This document shows positions 41,973 to 54,399 of a stretch of DNA of 64,000 bases, piece by piece; position 1 is the first letter of the stretch; the number at the start of each line of letters is the position of its first letter. The position numbers and the translations under genes were made by a program. The notes beneath the pieces are model-generated. The model was not told the origin of the DNA. It saw only the letters and a list, made by a program, of their open reading frames with translations, and ran no database searches. Origin of the DNA: Xestospongia muta. Its lineage: Eukaryota; Porifera; Demospongiae; Haplosclerida; Petrosiidae. The stretch is taken from contig OY848924.1 of the NCBI GenBank assembly GCA_963693285.1, positions 1,602,144-1,666,143 of the forward strand, given 5' to 3'.

Positions 41973-43188
41973 GAGGAGATATGACTAGTTCTTCTATTAC
42001 TATGTGTTACTTACTCTATATTGGTATAGACTGTTCATGTGTTTATTAGAACTACTACAATAATTGGACATGGACTACTGGCAGGTAGGTATTATCTATT
42101 AATACATCTATCTAATGTACCACATAGTCATCTATATCTATCCATCTACTATACATCTCTATCCATCAATTCATGTATCTACTATAACTTTTATTATCTG
42201 TTTCTATACATCATTACTCTATCAGATAATTGACATATATTATTGTTTGATCCTTTTATCATAAGATATTTCTCTCTAGGATACTGCAGTGGCTTATTCA
42301 ATCAGTCAATAAACCAGTGGACATGTGACATTATTAGAACATTATCATTCTTTCCTATTAGGATTACATTGGGTCTACCTGTTGTTGTTATGTTAGACAG
42401 GTAAACAATACAAGTTAATAACACAAGTTAATAACTCATGTTAGACAGAATACTGGTTAGATTTTCTAAATTAGTGTCTTTTATGATAGCCTCCACTGTA
42501 CATGTGATAGTCACATGATGACAATGAATTATTCTTCAGAATTGATATTGCCAAACCAACAATGGCTGTATTATTAAATATTGTCACTTACTCTGAGATG
42601 GCTCTATCATCAGGTATCTACTCTATATAATCATTTTATTTTGCACATTATATTTTGTCTATTATAGAACATTGTTTGTCTATCAATATCTTCTATTTAC
42701 CTCTAGTCTGTCCTCTCTAGGTTCAATACTGATTGTTCTAGCTTAATTGGAAGCAACAACAAAAGCAATTTTAGATGAGAGAACTACACTGTTTACTAAG
42801 CAACTTAATTTATGGTATGTGAATATCTCATCATATCACAGTCAACCATATACTATCATAATATAGGTAGAACTCTAGTAGTTTGGTTTTATCAATGAGT
42901 GTCCTTATAGTGGACAGTTTACAAGTACCTGAAATAGAGTTTCCTTGAATTTTAATTCTATGACTTCCTTTCTTCTTTTCTATAGTCTTGATGTATTGAC
43001 TGATACACATAGTTCTTCTCCTTAAATTACAACTTTCATAACAGTCAGTGATCTCCACTAAATTACTAATGGTCAACAAAGCACTCGACTGACTGCTTGG
43101 TTAGCTCTTAATGTAACAAGAAGCATTTGTCTTAGCTGGTTCTTGGCTGGATGGACACTTGTAAAGATAGATTATAAAGTAAGTACAT
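41973..43188 (+). pseudogene. Multi-pass membrane protein pseudogene
   Basis: Exons about 41973-42084, 42280-42400, 42540-42613, 42721-42814 and 42986-43188 join in one frame. The frame reads LVLLLLCVTYSILV, TVHVFIRTTTIIGHGLLAG, YCSGLFNQSINQWTCDIIR, IRITLGLPVVVMLDR, IDIAKPTMAVLLNIVTYSEM, SILIVLA, LEATTKAILDERTTLFTK and TAWLALNVTRSICLSWFLAG. There are at least three internal stops in otherwise coding-like sequence: TAG after SILV, TAA after SILIVLA, and two TAA in the last exon. Several hydrophobic helices suggest a membrane protein. I do not recognise the family. Confidence 0.5.
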
Positions 43189-44190
43189 GTATATGTAAGT
43201 AGTGGTGTGGTCTAGTTCATGTATGGACTTCAGAGTAAAGGATATATTCCCAAAAAATATAAGGTATTAAAAGTGTCTATATCAAATACATGTTTTTAAA
43301 TTGTGAATCTCTCTGTAGTGGACAGTTTGAGACATTAGCATGAACTGGTTCAGGACACTGAGGAGAGTTCAATATAAACAATGTTCTTAGTTCAGAATAT
43401 ATTATTATGAGAGTAAAATGTTTTGAATTATACAAATATTCAATAAGACATTGTTTTTAATAAATTAGAAAGATTAATGTTATTAAAACTAGACCACAAA
43501 ATAAACTATTGTTGAAGAAAACGTTGTAAGTTTCTCTTTTTTTCAGAATATCTGTGGAATCTCAATGAAACCAGTTCTACAGATCAAGACAAACCAGTTA
43601 TACCTCCTAATTTAACCTAAAATATCTGCACTTTTAAAATCACACTTAAGATGATTCTTTCACATAAACTACTATTTGTGTATTACAGCATTATTTTAAA
43701 CAAATATGAATTATGATAGAGATATCTCATGTATTGATATTAAATTTACATTTTCAAATAGTTGATCAAGTATCTAGGTCCAAAGGTAAGCCAGTCCAAT
43801 ATAACTGTATAACTATTCAATTTATTTTAGGTGTGCATTTTAATTGTTGTTTATTGACATCCTACTGTCAGTTTTGTTTTTCATTTAAAAAAGAATCATT
43901 TGTTTGCTAATAGTTATGTAATAGACACAGACAAGTATCTCACAAATTGTATCCTAAATTGTCTAATGTTACACAGTAGGCATGGCACAAATTTAATGCT
44001 ATAAATTTTCGATCATATCTACAATTAAAAAAAAGTGAAATAAAAAAATTGTCTGTATTGATAAACACTGAACTTTAAAATTCTTAAATTGTTGACAAAC
44101 AATTTAAAAGAATTAAAAATAATTTGATTAAATTAAACAGTGAAACAGAAATTAAGCCATATTCATCAGGTGTGAAAACATCATCAGCAC
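43189..44190. other. No gene recognised
   Basis: This is AT-rich sequence after the membrane-protein pseudogene. An open frame at 43713-43910 has no supporting feature. Confidence 0.5.
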
Positions 44191-45263
44191 GTGCTCACAA
44201 TTAGCAAATGAACGCGTGACCACCATTATGGCGGGAAAATGTCAATCATCAGCACACGCCTAACAAGAAAATCAATTCTTGTAGATTTTTAATTATTTTC
44301 TTTGTAAAATCTATTGATTAAAATTAATGTAAAAATTAATGTAAAAAGAAAATTAATATAATCTGATACAAACTAAAGAAGTGTTTTTCTTACCAAACTA
44401 AAGGAATAAAAAAGTAGTAAAGGAATAAAAAAGTAGAACAAATAGTATTATAAAAATGCATAATATTATAGTTATAAAAAAATTATTGGAAATTTAGTAA
44501 GATTGCAATACACAACAACAATTGTAAGTAAACTGATTGTAGTAGTTGAAAGATAGAAATTAAATTTTAAACTAGCCATTTTTCAATGAAAGTCTTAAAT
44601 ATTTTTGAAACTAAAATTAAGATTGACTTTTGACAAATTTTAGTGAAAAATGTTTTTGAAAAATGAATACATATACAAAATAAACGTAAAAATAACAACT
44701 AAAAATAAAACAAAAAAATAACAGCTAAAAATAAAATAAAAATAAGACAGTCTCTGTAGTGGAAGAGTCCCCAAGAAGTCCAGTGAAGGTCTCCAATCCA
44801 GCAATTGTAGAAAAGAGAAGATAGAGAGTTCCCAAGAGTCCAGTCAGTCCACAAGTTGAGAACATAGAGGGAGAAAGAGAAGAATAACAACTGGATTACT
44901 AAAGAATTGATGAAAGTGGATGGATGGATGGAGAGACAGCTCACCTTTCTCACCAGTGCTGCTCCTGCAGGGAAAGAAAAAGAGAGTAGTTATGAACTGA
45001 TAGTGACAATGAATGGATAGAGAGTGAAGAGAGACAGAGGAAGTGAAAAGGGACCACCAACCTACACACACACAGCACACACACACGCATCCTAGAAGAT
45101 CAGAGCTTCCCCCCGCCACCTGGCGGCCTTGGATATTAAAAAAAATTTTTTTTGAAGGCCGCCAGGCGGCAGGGGGAAGATAATTAATAGGATTTGTATG
45201 AGTGTGTGTATAATGTATAGGCTGGATAGCCCAAAATAAAAAAAAATAAAAATAAAAAGAAGA
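44191..45263. repeat. Repetitive segment left of duplication copy B
   Basis: A purine-rich region with GAGAGTGAAGAGAGACAGAG-type sequence, a CACACA tract and a GC-rich palindrome leads into the duplicated unit. The phrase GCGTGACCACCATTATGGCGGGAAAA near 44211 resembles GGCGGGAAAACCTCACCACGCGTGACC at about 546 and 45760, so related repeats flank both duplication copies. No gene is seen; the open frames on the minus strand are low-complexity. Confidence 0.55.
45109..45176. repeat. GC-rich hairpin with A8/T8 core
   Basis: Arm 1 (45109-45130, CCCCCCGCCACCTGGCGGCC then TT) pairs with arm 2 (45155-45176, AAGGCCGCCAGGCGGCAGGG then GG) with about two mismatches or bulges. The loop is an A-tract followed by a T-tract. 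Each arm itself contains a GCC..GGC inverted repeat. It stands out sharply from the surrounding AT-rich sequence. Confidence 0.9.
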
Positions 45264-47199
45264 GGAAAGAAGGCTTGAAGGAAGAAGACAGAAGAGACCA
45301 GGCAGGAGAGCGACTCATCTTTTACATCCAGAGAACTGTCAAAACACCAGAGAACGTCAGAGAACAGTCAAAAACATCAGAGAACATCAGACAACTTCCA
45401 AATAGAGTCCTGTAGAAACGAAGAGAAAAGTCAATTAACAAACTGATTGATAAAAACAAAAATTAAAAATAACAGAAAATAAAATAATAATCAAATAAAA
45501 AATAACAGAAAAGAAAATGAAAAGGATGATCATAACTGAATGAAATGATGTCCAGCGAAGAGGAGAGATCCAACGACGAACGAAGAGACGAGTCGTGAAG
45601 AGAGTCGAAGTGGAGAAAGAAGAGACTACTCGTAGCGACGAAGACCCACGGGGGTCTGTACACTAATATAAGCTTGCAAAATGGAGTCCTTTTATATTTT
45701 CAAGACATCTCTGTCATACTTCATTTCGACAAACACAAGACACCAACTCGTGACAATTTGGCGGGAAAACCTCACCACGCGTGACCAACATTATTGGATG
45801 TTTAATTGATCTTATTAACAATTAATTAAAAGTTTTCTAAATACATTAAAATATTACAGTACTTAATCTATTCTACCTCCAAAATTGTTAACAACAAGTA
45901 TAACAGCTTCATCTTCGTAATGTAATGTCAAAAACAATATTGACTGAAACAATTAAACAATTAGAGATAAAGCAGATTTATATAACTTCAGTGACGGTTT
46001 TTGATCAGCATTAATACCTGTCAACAGCTGACAATATTATGTAGCCCTTTCAACCTATTGTACCAACCTGGTTTGCTAGTTAGCTTGTAATTCTGTGACC
46101 AAGTCCACTGATCAATTAGAAGAAAATAATCAACAAAGAATGTGAACTGATATAATGTTTTTAATGAGTCCAAGTTACATGAAATATCTGTATACATAAT
46201 GTTACTGTCATAGAGACTCTATGTCCAGTTCTGCTACCATATCAGATATGTTGGATCCATTTTATCTTTTGTAACTGACTTCTCAATGCTACATTCTAAT
46301 GGACAAGAAGAATGCCATTAGTTAAATATTATTTATTTATCATGTTGTTTACAATCATGTGTCTCAACATTTATCTAATTTTAATTTTTAACAATACCAT
46401 ATAGCAGGTTTTATTGGCAGCAAATTGAATCGGTATATTGACAGTCAGTGACAAGAACGTCAAATAAAAATCTGTCAATAATAATTATCGTGTTATGTTT
46501 CTGGACATGACTCCATATAGTATGAACAAAAGAATGGTGTTACTTAATTCTTTCTTCAAAGCCTATAAGAGTTGCCATACTTGGTGAAAAGGAGTGTGTA
46601 TCTTTATCATCTAAAGAAGTAAAACAGACTAACAAGAGAGTTAACTGTCATTCTCCTCAATTCTACATTATAACTCTTCATCAAGTATGAGTGTCCAAAT
46701 GCTATTATAGATATGGTGATCTTGTACACAACTAGCTATCTCTTGAGAATCCATCAGTCACTATATCACTTTGAGTTGTTATGTTATTTCACATGGCAAC
46801 ATCACAGTACTGCCCACTCTTCATTAACTTGGTGTTTTTAATAAAACAGTAAATTAAAATTATGGTAATTTTTAATTTTGCTCATTTTGATAACAAACTG
46901 TCAACTTTTTTGACCATCAATAAAAGCCACCATACAGTATATTAAAATTAATGAGACATGTTCATGCAGACTGAAACATGTTATACATTGGTTACTATAT
47001 TGGGTCTCTATACATACCTTCCTTTTGTGTTTTAGTTATTATCAGGTCAACAATGTCTCTGTGTATTTTATTGTATGCATCTTCTTCACATCAACAAGTT
47101 ATTTCCTAATATGGAAATAAGATTCACTTAATATCAACGGAAAACTACCTCAACAGAACAAGTATAATTATATGTGATTTTATTCTAATTCATATTGAA

Positions 47200-47335
47200 A
47201 TGACACATAGTGATGTCATCATATTGATGACATCACCTAAGGCCCTAAACCAAACCTAACATTATTAACGCTATGACACATAGTGATGTCATCATAGGAC
47301 AAGTTGTTACATCATCAGTCAAGTTACACCAAGAA
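47200..47335. mobile_element. MITE fragment, duplicate of 1988-2135
   Basis: The segment carries the same pair of ATGACACATAGTGATGTCAT motifs and GTTACACCAAGAA end. The central palindrome is shortened relative to copy A. A TA microsatellite follows at about 47372-47402. Confidence 0.7.
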
Positions 47336-47368
47336 CACACTATATTTTTGATAATGTGATTTACAATA

Positions 47369-47408
<40 letters not shown>

Positions 47409-47607
47409 GTAATATTACAATACAAGGGACTAAACTAGGTAATTTGACAACAACAGTTAGTAACTTTACTTACTTTCATTTCATGTAGATATCACTCATC
47501 TTGACAATGTCACTGAAAGAAATAAATCAATTTGGTAGCTTTGTGTTTGAGAGATAATTAAAAGGCGGAGCTTAAACTTTTAGTGGGAGTGGCAGTACAC
47601 GTGGAAA

Positions 47608-50600
47608 ATGGCTGTTGATCCAGTAAAGACAGCAGATGACTATGAACGAGTATGTTTATTAGTATAATTCTTTGTTATGTGTCATTGTGTGTTGTTAATA
47701 GATATTACGAGAACCATATGATTATATATGTCAAGTTAAAGGCAAGGAAGTTAGAGTGAAATTGATTGAGGTAATTCATTTGTATTGACACAGTTATATA
47801 ACATGACTATTGGTCTGTCAGGAAGTCATACTTTACAGGAATTAGTACCTTTTTGTCTATCATGCTTTTGTTTACTTATAATGATGTGGTTTGCCTATGT
47901 GTACTATAAATCTATTTAAATGAAATATTGTAAGAATTTATAGAAAAGAGAGGGTTAGTAGAAGTGTGTGTATTTTATGTATAGATATTTAGTAGGGAAT
48001 TTGAAAAGACAAGATATAGTGAAAAGAAATACTAAGAGTTTAATGTAATAAATATGTATCTCTTCTTAGTCTCTCTCTCTCACTCTCCCTCCCACATGCT
48101 CCCTCTTTGTCCTTTATTATTTTAGGCATTTAATAGCTGGTTACAAATTCCAGATGAAAAGAAGAAAGAAGTTCAAGAAATTACTCAAATGTTACATAAT
48201 GCAAGTCTTGTGTAAGTACAATTCATACTAGTATAACTTAAGAGTGTTTCTCATATATTGTACACTTCAGTAAATAATTCCCAGTAAAAATATTCACTAA
48301 ACTATTTCTAATTTATTAGCATTTATTTTCTCTAGTATTGATGATATAGAGGATAATTCATTGTTAAGAAGAGGTATTCCAGGTAAACAAAATTTACTAT
48401 ATACTGTATATAGTTTCATGAACTGATGTTTGCCTGACCTTTTACCTAATCACTCTATATTAAGGACACCCTCTATACTAATGATACTTAATGTAGTGTA
48501 TTGCTAATACTTTAGAGTATTATTTTATTACCAGAAATCTCTCTATACAAATAATGTTCATAATTGCTATTGTTACGTGCCTAATATTGTAGCAACAGAG
48601 ATTATCTTAATATCAAGTGCTAGTGGTTTATTTAAAGGCTAGTCCATCTTATTTTTAACATTCTAGTTAACTCTTTGTGCACCAAAAACACATTTATGTG
48701 TTGTTAAATAATCTCACATCAATGCCAACGACGCATACATGCGTCAATGCACTAACCTCCCAATTTTTTTTCTTGACACAAGTTTGATAGTGTTCCTAGT
48801 TTGCTTAATCTATATTATTGCAATATTACTTAACTTTTTCATGCCCAACGCCCACCCATTGGTGCCCACTCATAATTAACAGCTTCACTAGCTCCACCTG
48901 TTACAGATAGTGATGGCCAAAGCACTAACTACAGATGATATTATAGGAAGAAATTTTAGTGACTGTGAAGAGTCAGAGTTCAGTGATATATTTAAAGATG
49001 TGCAAACAAATATACATGATAGTTTATAATTCCATATAAACTGATATCAGTGACGGTAGTGATTCTAATGATGTTATGTTTTGTAAAAACTTAGATTTGA
49101 GTGGTAGGTCTTACAAAATAAATACATAAATAAATGTTGAACACGTGTTTTATGTCTAGAACTAAGTTCCAAAACATATTTATGACCTAAAAAGTTCTTT
49201 TAGCTACCAGAGATACGTAATTTGGGCATTGTGTGAAACGGGTTAATGTAGTTGTTCACAGTGTTCAGACCCTTTATTGTTATGTGACAAAACAGGGGTC
49301 AATTTAAAATGAAGTTTTAATGTACATGTTGACTTATGTTTAGAGACTAGTTCATCCTCTTTTATTACATTTCTAATTGATATAGTTGCTCACAGAGTGT
49401 TTGGTGTTGCTTCTGCTATAAATTCAGCAAATTATATATATTTTGTGGCAATGGACAGAACATTAAAACTCAATCATCCTAGAGCTATGGAAATATTTAC
49501 ATGTAAGTTGTAATGTTATTTCAATGACATACTTATTACCATATAAGGCAATGTGGTATCAATGACTATATCATCTATCATAATATTACTCTATACAGTA
49601 TTTATATTATAATATGATATAGGTCAGTTATTACGACTTCATAGAGGACAGGGTAAAGATATCTTTTGGAGAGATAACTATATTTGTCCTACTGAGGAAG
49701 AATATAAGACTATGGTTAGAGAAAGTGAGCCTATTTTTATTTTACTGCAATATAGAATATATCATGATATCAACGTTGAATCACATAGTCCTTATATCTA
49801 AGTAGTACTAAGATATACAAGGAAGTCACATATAGATACCTAGCACAAAGTACAAGGTATTTATGACTTCTACAGTTTTTATACACATACATCCATTAGC
49901 TGAGGTATTTAAGTAATTGTGAATATAAAGCAACTTTGTGTCCTGAAGAGTAACTAATTATTTGAGAGTTTGGAGTGTTCCAGTGTTAGATAAGTTTGGA
50001 AAGTGCTATTAAAGCTTTATAAACTTGAAATATAAATCCTATAATCAACATAATATAAAAGGACGGACATTCCTATTCTTATTTCCTCTTTCGTTGTGTA
50101 TCTTTTTGTATTGGAAACTCCTATTAGTGACCCAGAAGCTGAGGACAGACATTACTATATGCATCCAAAATCAGGAATTGTGTTGTGAATATAACTATTA
50201 TAATAAACATTGTCATTTCCTGAACAAGTTTGTAAGTGTTCTAAGTATTGGTAGAAATTTTCTAAGTCATTTATTAAGTTGAAACTGACCAATCAGATTG
50301 CTTTATTTAAATTATGTGCACTCTAAATGTGTTTTAACATCTTATACTAATATCTCTACTTATTATAGAGACTGGTGGTTTATTTCAGTTAGCTGTTGAC
50401 TTAATGCAATTATTTAGTGAAAATAAAAGGTTAATATTGTATGGATGGATAGATGAATTGATGGATCTATGGATAGATGGATTGATAGATGGATGGATGG
50501 ATTGATTGATAAATGGATGGATAAAGAGATGAATGAATAGAGTGATAGATGAATGGATGGATGATGGAGTGATAAAGGGATCAATAGTATTGTCTCCATA

Positions 50601-50775
50601 ATGTTTGTTCTATTACTATAATATTTATCTTTACAGTGATTTTAATCCACTTCTGGAGATTTTAGGACTATATTTTCAAATAAGAGATGATTATGCTAAC
50701 AAGACACCAATTTCACACAAACATTTCAAAGTTGTTCTTCCAAGATCGAGGATAGATATTTTGCCTAGAATTTGA
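47608..50775 (+). CDS. GGPS1: Geranylgeranyl diphosphate synthase, copy 2 (truncated, novel tail)
   Basis: Exons 47608-47649, 47702-47770, 48126-48211, 48336-48382, 49386-49502, 49623-49724, 50369-50429 and 50637-50775 read without stops for about 220 residues. Both aspartate-rich motifs are present ([13 protein letters not shown] and [10 protein letters not shown]). After the Asn codon at 50698-50700 the duplication ends, and the frame continues for 24 new codons ([24 protein letters not shown]) to TGA at 50773. The lost C-terminal third contributes helices of the active-site pocket and dimer in GGPPS, so activity is doubtful. Exon differences from copy 1 are mostly silent or conservative (YICP versus YVCP, QIRDDY versus QMRDDF). 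Confidence 0.85.
48667..49246. mobile_element. piggyBac-like element, copy in GGPPS copy 2
   Basis: It lies at the same intron position as 3483-4071. It is flanked by TTAA, but its ends have decayed (TTAACTCTTTGTGCACC left; ACGGGTTAA right). Confidence 0.7.
50440..50575. repeat. GATG/GGAT microsatellite in GGPPS copy 2
   Basis: An intronic array between exons 7 and 8, longer than the copy-1 array at 5281-5360 and similar to 6755-6905. It shows length change since the duplication. Confidence 0.8.
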
Positions 50776-50836
50776 CAAGATGTTCAAGAGGTATTATCAG
50801 TAAGCATACATGTACATATAAAATTGGTTATTTATT

Positions 50837-50872
50837 AACCTCGCTGTGCATAGCGAGGATACTGTAGTCTGT

Positions 50873-50923
<51 letters not shown>

Positions 50924-51514
50924 TGGACTGCCTGTTACCGGGGATTGTTTTTGAACTGCTATAAGTTGGTAACCAAAGCGTTAGCAGCTACCAACTTTTA
51001 GCAATGAATAGAAAAATGTGTGGACTTTATAACAGTAATATCAAGAACATCGTCAAGGAAAATGAAAGCTTAAAACTCGCAAAAGAATTTTCAGGCTGCA
51101 GAAGTCAAGGTGTGGTTTCTCAAAAAGTAAAAACGTAATGTAGAATTTTTTTAGTATGTTGTAGACAATCTTAGAGGAATATGCATCAGCAAGACAGAAG
51201 GCCATTGGTCAAAGTAATGAAAAGTGATTTCAAGATTGTACATGGACTTTGAGCGAAGTAACGCATTCAGGAAATGTCTCAAACCACTGAAAAAACTGCT
51301 ACTAATAGAAAATATATTGATCTATGTTTGTACTATGGGACATTTCCAAAGAACATTTCATCTTCAAGTTACAATAAATTTGGTATATGAAATATTGATA
51401 AATGTGACCACACCTTCTAGAATGTTAAATTTTCTTGCAATGCTACCAGCAACATCATAGCTGGGCCTAAGCTGGCATAACATTTATAAATAACTTAGAA
51501 ACTGCAGCGAGGTT
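50837..51514. mobile_element. Interspersed element with AACCTCGCTG inverted ends
   Basis: AACCTCGCTG at 50837 is inverted at 51505-51514 (CAGCGAGGTT). The left end also forms its own hairpin, CCTCGCT-GTGCAT-AGCGAGG, followed by a (GT)n run of about 44 bp at 50877-50922. The interior encodes nothing I recognise. It lies immediately right of the duplication breakpoint. Confidence 0.55.
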
Positions 51515-53160
51515 TGGCACTTTAGTGCCTTTCATTATTTATGTACATGTATTTTTATTGTGTCTAAGATATAATGAAAGATTTTTGTAATAGTTTAAAA
51601 CTCATTCTGTTGTTATCTATAAACAGTAACTACATGTCCACATAATATTTTGTTTAACAAATTTGTTGTATTTAGTGTGACTTATTTATTTTACTTTCTC
51701 TAATAGAAAATGCAAATATTTCAATCTACTAAAAGGGTGACTGCTAATTAAGCTATAGAGGACTCCTTTTTCTTAACAATTCCTACAATATTTACTGGTT
51801 CTATTCCCTCTTCCTTCTTATCCCAATCACCTTCACACTCACCATCTTTTTCTCTTTCCCCATCACCTTCACTATTCCTATCTCCCATCCTTCGTCTATA
51901 AGACCACACCCATAGACTTTTTCATATTCAAAAAATATTCTTTTTTTGGTTTCACAGTATTATTTTTCTATTACATATTCTTTTGTTTAATACCTAGTAA
52001 AGTTTGTATGTGTGTTAGTAGTTCCTGTATATGTTGCGTAAATATATATCTGTATGTACATGTGTGTGTGGATGTGACATCTAGCAAGCATAGATAATCT
52101 GCTAAAATCATTTTATGGTTTGTTTGATATCTCCTGTTGAACAAAATGTGTTTCATTTCTTTTGTAATCATTATAATCAAATTATTTGGTGCAAAGAAAA
52201 ATTGACATTTTTCATATGATTTTGATGTCTACTTCTCTTTTTAATTTAATGGAAAATGTTCTACAGAAAAATGTTAATAATTAAATTATAATAATATTAA
52301 CTTGTTAATTTCAGCAAAAGTTTTCACAAGTTGATTAGTATATTATTGCAACATACATGTATGAAGTTGACAGATATTTGAGTTTTCAGTAGTTTTTGAT
52401 TGTACAATTAAATGATATCCAGACTGTGTAAACTCTTAGATAAAAATACTTTCCAAAAACAATAAATTTTAGGATATGTAATATCAGTTCAATACAAAGA
52501 ATGCATAGAAGACAGTAGTGATGACAATTACATCATTCCTACATAATATAACACAGGCACAGAATGCAACAACATATCAGTGTATTATTAAGTGAATTAG
52601 ATAGTTGGAATATATCCTTACTTGTTTGTATGTCACTTATGGTATTATATAGGGATGATGTAATTGTCATCACTACTATCTTGCACTGTGTTGAAAGACA
52701 AGTATTTTGCTTATGGAAGCTAGTCTGTTGTAATATCTCATAATTCCACATGTCTTTCTGTGTAACAGATTTCCCACAGCTTATAAACATAAGGAACCAG
52801 CAATATTCCAGTTTAAGTATTGTATTGAATATGTCATTATTTCAATATAGGAATTGTTTAATAGTATGTTATTATTCAATTTGAGGAATTCTGTTAGAAT
52901 AAGTAATTATTTCAATTGAGAAATTGTGTTAGTATACAATATATGTCCACTATGGGAATACTACTTTAAAATGTTCTTTGAAAAAGTATAAATTTTATAA
53001 ATGAACATGTTAAATCTATTCAAATACAAAACAAATGACAACATAATTGTCATTCACTTCTATGCCAACTCTAATGGCTAATGTGATGGCCAGTCTATCT
53101 ATCTTTTTTATAAAGACAATTTCCTCTAAATAGTAGATTTTGACAAATATTTCCTTTTGT
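51515..53160. other. No gene recognised
   Basis: AT-rich sequence. The segment at about 52540-52760 (CACAGAATGCAACAACATAT, CATGTCTTTCTGTGTA, TCTGTTGTAATATCTCATAA) recurs in shuffled order at about 55060-55235, so a small interspersed repeat is present. No exon is supported. Confidence 0.5.
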
Positions 53161-53957
53161 CTAACCACGAAAGTCGTGTACTTTTTCTGATTTCCATAGA
53201 AGAGGGTGCTCAGTTAAAATATTATCTTCACTATCCTCATTTACTTTCTTTTTAATTTCTTTGGTACTCATGAAATGCACAATCTTTCCTTTTCTCTTTT
53301 AAGAGAAGCCATGTAAACAGGTAGTTTCTATATTAATAGATGCCAATATTAATATTTTTATGAAGGATATCAAAGATTACCTTGTAAGTCTATTTCTTCT
53401 CTGTTGTCTATCTTTGTTTTGTGCATACTTTCCATTGTGTCTTTGTAAAAAAAAAACTTTTTTTAAAATTTTGAAATATTTTTGATATGCTCCTATAAGT
53501 TAAAATGTAAATAAAATAACATTTATTCATAAATTATAATAACATACCTTTCATTTCAGTGACACAAGCATGTACTAGGGACTTCACTTCGGCAACAATT
53601 GTCACTGTGATGTCCACATTTGCTTTGTCCTTGACTGGTTTACTAAATAAGGATAGCCACATAAATTATATAAATAAAAGTAATATGACATACTCAAATG
53701 TCCATTCAAAATCTTCTTCGTTGTCCTGTAGTGTTTTATATACTGTTCTGATGGCATTCTCACAATTCTTTAATTAAAATTAATTTATTTAAGTTACTCA
53801 CTTTAACATCTGATGAAACTTTTGATTCTTCTTAAACGTTTGATCCTAAAAACCATTTATAAGGTTCTCAATTTCTCATAGTTTTTTTTTCAAACTTGTC
53901 TTCTAACATTTTACTACTAGCATTAATTTCTTGTAGCTCTTCCTGAATGTCTGTTGA
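53161..53957 (-). CDS. Unrecognised gene with coiled-coil segment, partial
   Basis: Three exons join in frame: 53694-53767, 53548-53642 and 53381-53440. They read NCENAIRTVYKTLQDNEEDF, EWTFDKPVKDKANVDITVTI, VAEVKSLVHACVTEMK and DTMESMHKTKIDNREEIDLQ. Upstream, 53860-53957 encodes a coiled coil (STDIQEELQEINASSKMLED) that breaks at a run of nine A residues; the frame shifts to continue as YEKLRTL, and DQTFKKNQKFHQMLK follows at about 53800-53845. Downstream, 53161-53271 could be the end (MSTKEIKKKVNEDSEDN, LTEHPLLWKSEKVHDFRG, stop), though its phase does not fit. I do not recognise the family. Confidence 0.5.
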
Positions 53958-54099
53958 CTAAAGAAGGAATACAGTATTTACATATGAAATATAGAGAGCA
54001 GGGATATTGTAATGGTAGCAAATGAAATGCAATTAATTACAATTTCTTTACCCTCAAATGTTTATTTACGATCAGTTTGGTTTTAAAATGGAACCTTAT

Positions 54100-54386
54100 C
54101 CTCTTCTGAAAGACAAGGAGAGAATACACTGACTTCAATGCATACATCGACTTCACCCTGTATTGCGTTAGTTGTCTTCCACGGCATGCAGTCGAGATCG
54201 TTGACTTGGAACGTCATTAGTATAGAGATCAGATTGAGAGTCTGTTTCTTCTAACATACTAGCATCATCAATAGTCATGGTTACAGAAAACAAAGATCTC
54301 CATCCCTTCTCCTCGGTGGAGAGGGAGGAACATCAGTTTCACCGTATAGTGTTGTCTTTGTCTTCCGCTCATAGTCAGTCATAGCG
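54100..54386 (-). pseudogene. Short coding-like fragments upstream of the coiled-coil gene
   Basis: Minus-strand open stretches read MTDYERKTKTTLYGETDVPP (from 54386), MTIDDASMLEETDSQSDLYT (54278-54168) and AIQGEVDVCIEVSVFSPCLS (about 54160-54100). LYGETDV and IQGEVDV look like a repeated motif. Each ends at a stop, and I cannot join them. They may be the decayed 5' end of the coiled-coil gene. Confidence 0.3.
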
Positions 54387-54399
54387 CAGTATCTCTTAG

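Larger units (their letters stand above)
45264..50700. repeat. Segmental duplication, copy B
   Basis: Partner of 1-5500. The homology stops abruptly at 50700, in the middle of GGPPS exon 8 right after the codon for Asn in RDDYAN, where unrelated sequence begins. Copy B lacks the local exon repeats found after copy A. Confidence 0.93.
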
